DNA of 64,000 nt, taken from positions 6,160-70,159 of the forward strand of contig PAHO01000049.1 in NCBI GenBank assembly GCA_002705085.1, written 5' to 3'. The number at the start of each line of letters is the position of its first letter. Positions within the stretch are counted from its first letter, which is position 1. The DNA comes from Phycisphaerae bacterium. Lineage in GTDB: Bacteria > Planctomycetota > Phycisphaerae > Phycisphaerales > SM1A02. Positions 63,552-64,000 of the stretch are shown piece after piece. The notes under the pieces are model-generated. The model saw only the letters and a program-made list of their open reading frames with translations. It did no database searches and was not told the DNA's origin. Position numbers and translations under genes: made by a program.

Positions 63552-64000
63552 ACCTGAAGGGTACGAACCATTGATCGATGGCGTTCAATGGCGCCGGAGA
63601 TCGAAGCAAAATCAGCGTCGTGGATGTCAAAAGAGACACCAGGCTCTGCCACCAACGTCAGGACCAGAGCCCCCCCCAAATGGGCACGGAACTGTTCAAT
63701 CCCCACAAAAAGCTCGGATGGGTCGTCGAGTTGAGGATGATCGAGCGTGAACCCGAACTTGTGAAGCACACTCAGCACGCGACGTTGGAAATCTGGAGTA
63801 GACCGCCCCAGTTCAACCGCCAAGGCCGCGTCGATGCCCAGACCGATGGCAACCGCCTCACCATGCTTGAGTTCACCTTGGGTCAAACGTTCGAGGCGAT
63901 GCGCGGACCAATGACCGTAGTCCAGAGGGCGAGCAATCTCATCTTCGAAGGGATCGCCACCTTCGACAATATGTTGCCAATGGAGTTCAGCACTGCGAAC
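63548..64000 (-). CDS. eboD: EboD-type 3-dehydroquinate synthase-like protein (5' part missing)
   Basis: The frame is open from the right edge (151 codons). Seen: ARPLDYGHWSAHRLERLTQ and LKHGEAVAIGLGIDAALAVELG, the metal-binding His and Lys-His-Gly-Glu motif of dehydroquinate synthase. The ebo context indicates a sugar-phosphate cyclase rather than the housekeeping aroB. The N-terminal NAD-binding half lies outside the window, as eboA and eboB, if present, would also. Confidence 0.88.
   Translation of the reverse strand, partial: VRSAELHWQHIVEGGDPFEDEIARPLDYGHWSAHRLERLTQGELKHGEAVAIGLGIDAALAVELGRSTPDFQRRVLSVLHKFGFTLDHPQLDDPSELFVGIEQFRAHLGGALVLTLVAEPGVSFDIHDADFASISGAIERHRSMVRTLQV

Overview
The window looks like chromosomal DNA of a marine planctomycete, most likely of the Phycisphaerae/Phycisphaerales type. 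The signs are several secreted proteins with a Ca-binding dockerin-like repeat ending in a G-x-C motif near the C-terminus, pseudopilin-type secreted proteins, a redoxin/cytochrome c pair, YHYH and sugar-dehydrogenase proteins, and a WXG100/FtsK locus. GC is moderate to high and start codons are often GTG. I see no insertion sequence, prophage or CRISPR array. This placement is inference, because no 16S rRNA gene is present.

Left part (1-11.3 kb): housekeeping genes. dnaX (cut by the window edge) follows an SRP RNA. A PIN/TRAM membrane protein diverges from them. Then come guaA, an ATP-grasp ligase, a large bifunctional proline dehydrogenase/P5C dehydrogenase, a phosphodiesterase-like protein, a pseudopilin-like protein, tRNA-Gly(CCC), and an HMA-MauE membrane protein with a lipoprotein-like C-terminal domain.

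11.4-28.1 kb: two TPR-sulfotransferases flank a dockerin-tagged esterase on the other strand. Then a nine-gene minus-strand operon encodes a complete TonB2-type energised transport system: TPR-like protein, TonB-dependent receptor, DUF3450, TtpC-like, ExbB, ExbD, TonB and TPR, ending in an AlkA-type glycosylase. Upstream of it, after a strong terminator, lies a dockerin-tagged beta-helix protein.

28.4-42.8 kb: mainly exported proteins. These are a nitrilase-family amidohydrolase, a duplicated-domain dockerin protein, a SMUG1-type uracil glycosylase, a YHYH protein with 28 consecutive glycines overlapping a redoxin-like lipoprotein and a cytochrome c protein, a large sugar dehydrogenase carrying inserted carbohydrate-binding modules and a dockerin, a second pseudopilin, a beta-barrel protein, and an 874-residue orphan.

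42.8-52.5 kb: a tightly overlapping MoxR-DUF58-DUF4381-BatA-BatB-BatC-BatD-BatE aerotolerance-type operon that runs by a 4-base overlap into mnmC. Then come a THUMP-like methyltransferase, a Nudix hydrolase and an MFS transporter.

55.5-60.3 kb: a compact four-gene, type VII secretion-like operon (WXG100-like protein, two small helical proteins, and a 1249-residue coiled-coil/membrane/FtsK-SpoIIIE ATPase) with none of the usual accessory T7SS genes. It is the best candidate for a poorly described system here. 60.3-64.0 kb: four genes of the ebo cluster (eboF, eboC, eboE, eboD) on the minus strand, the last one running off the right edge.
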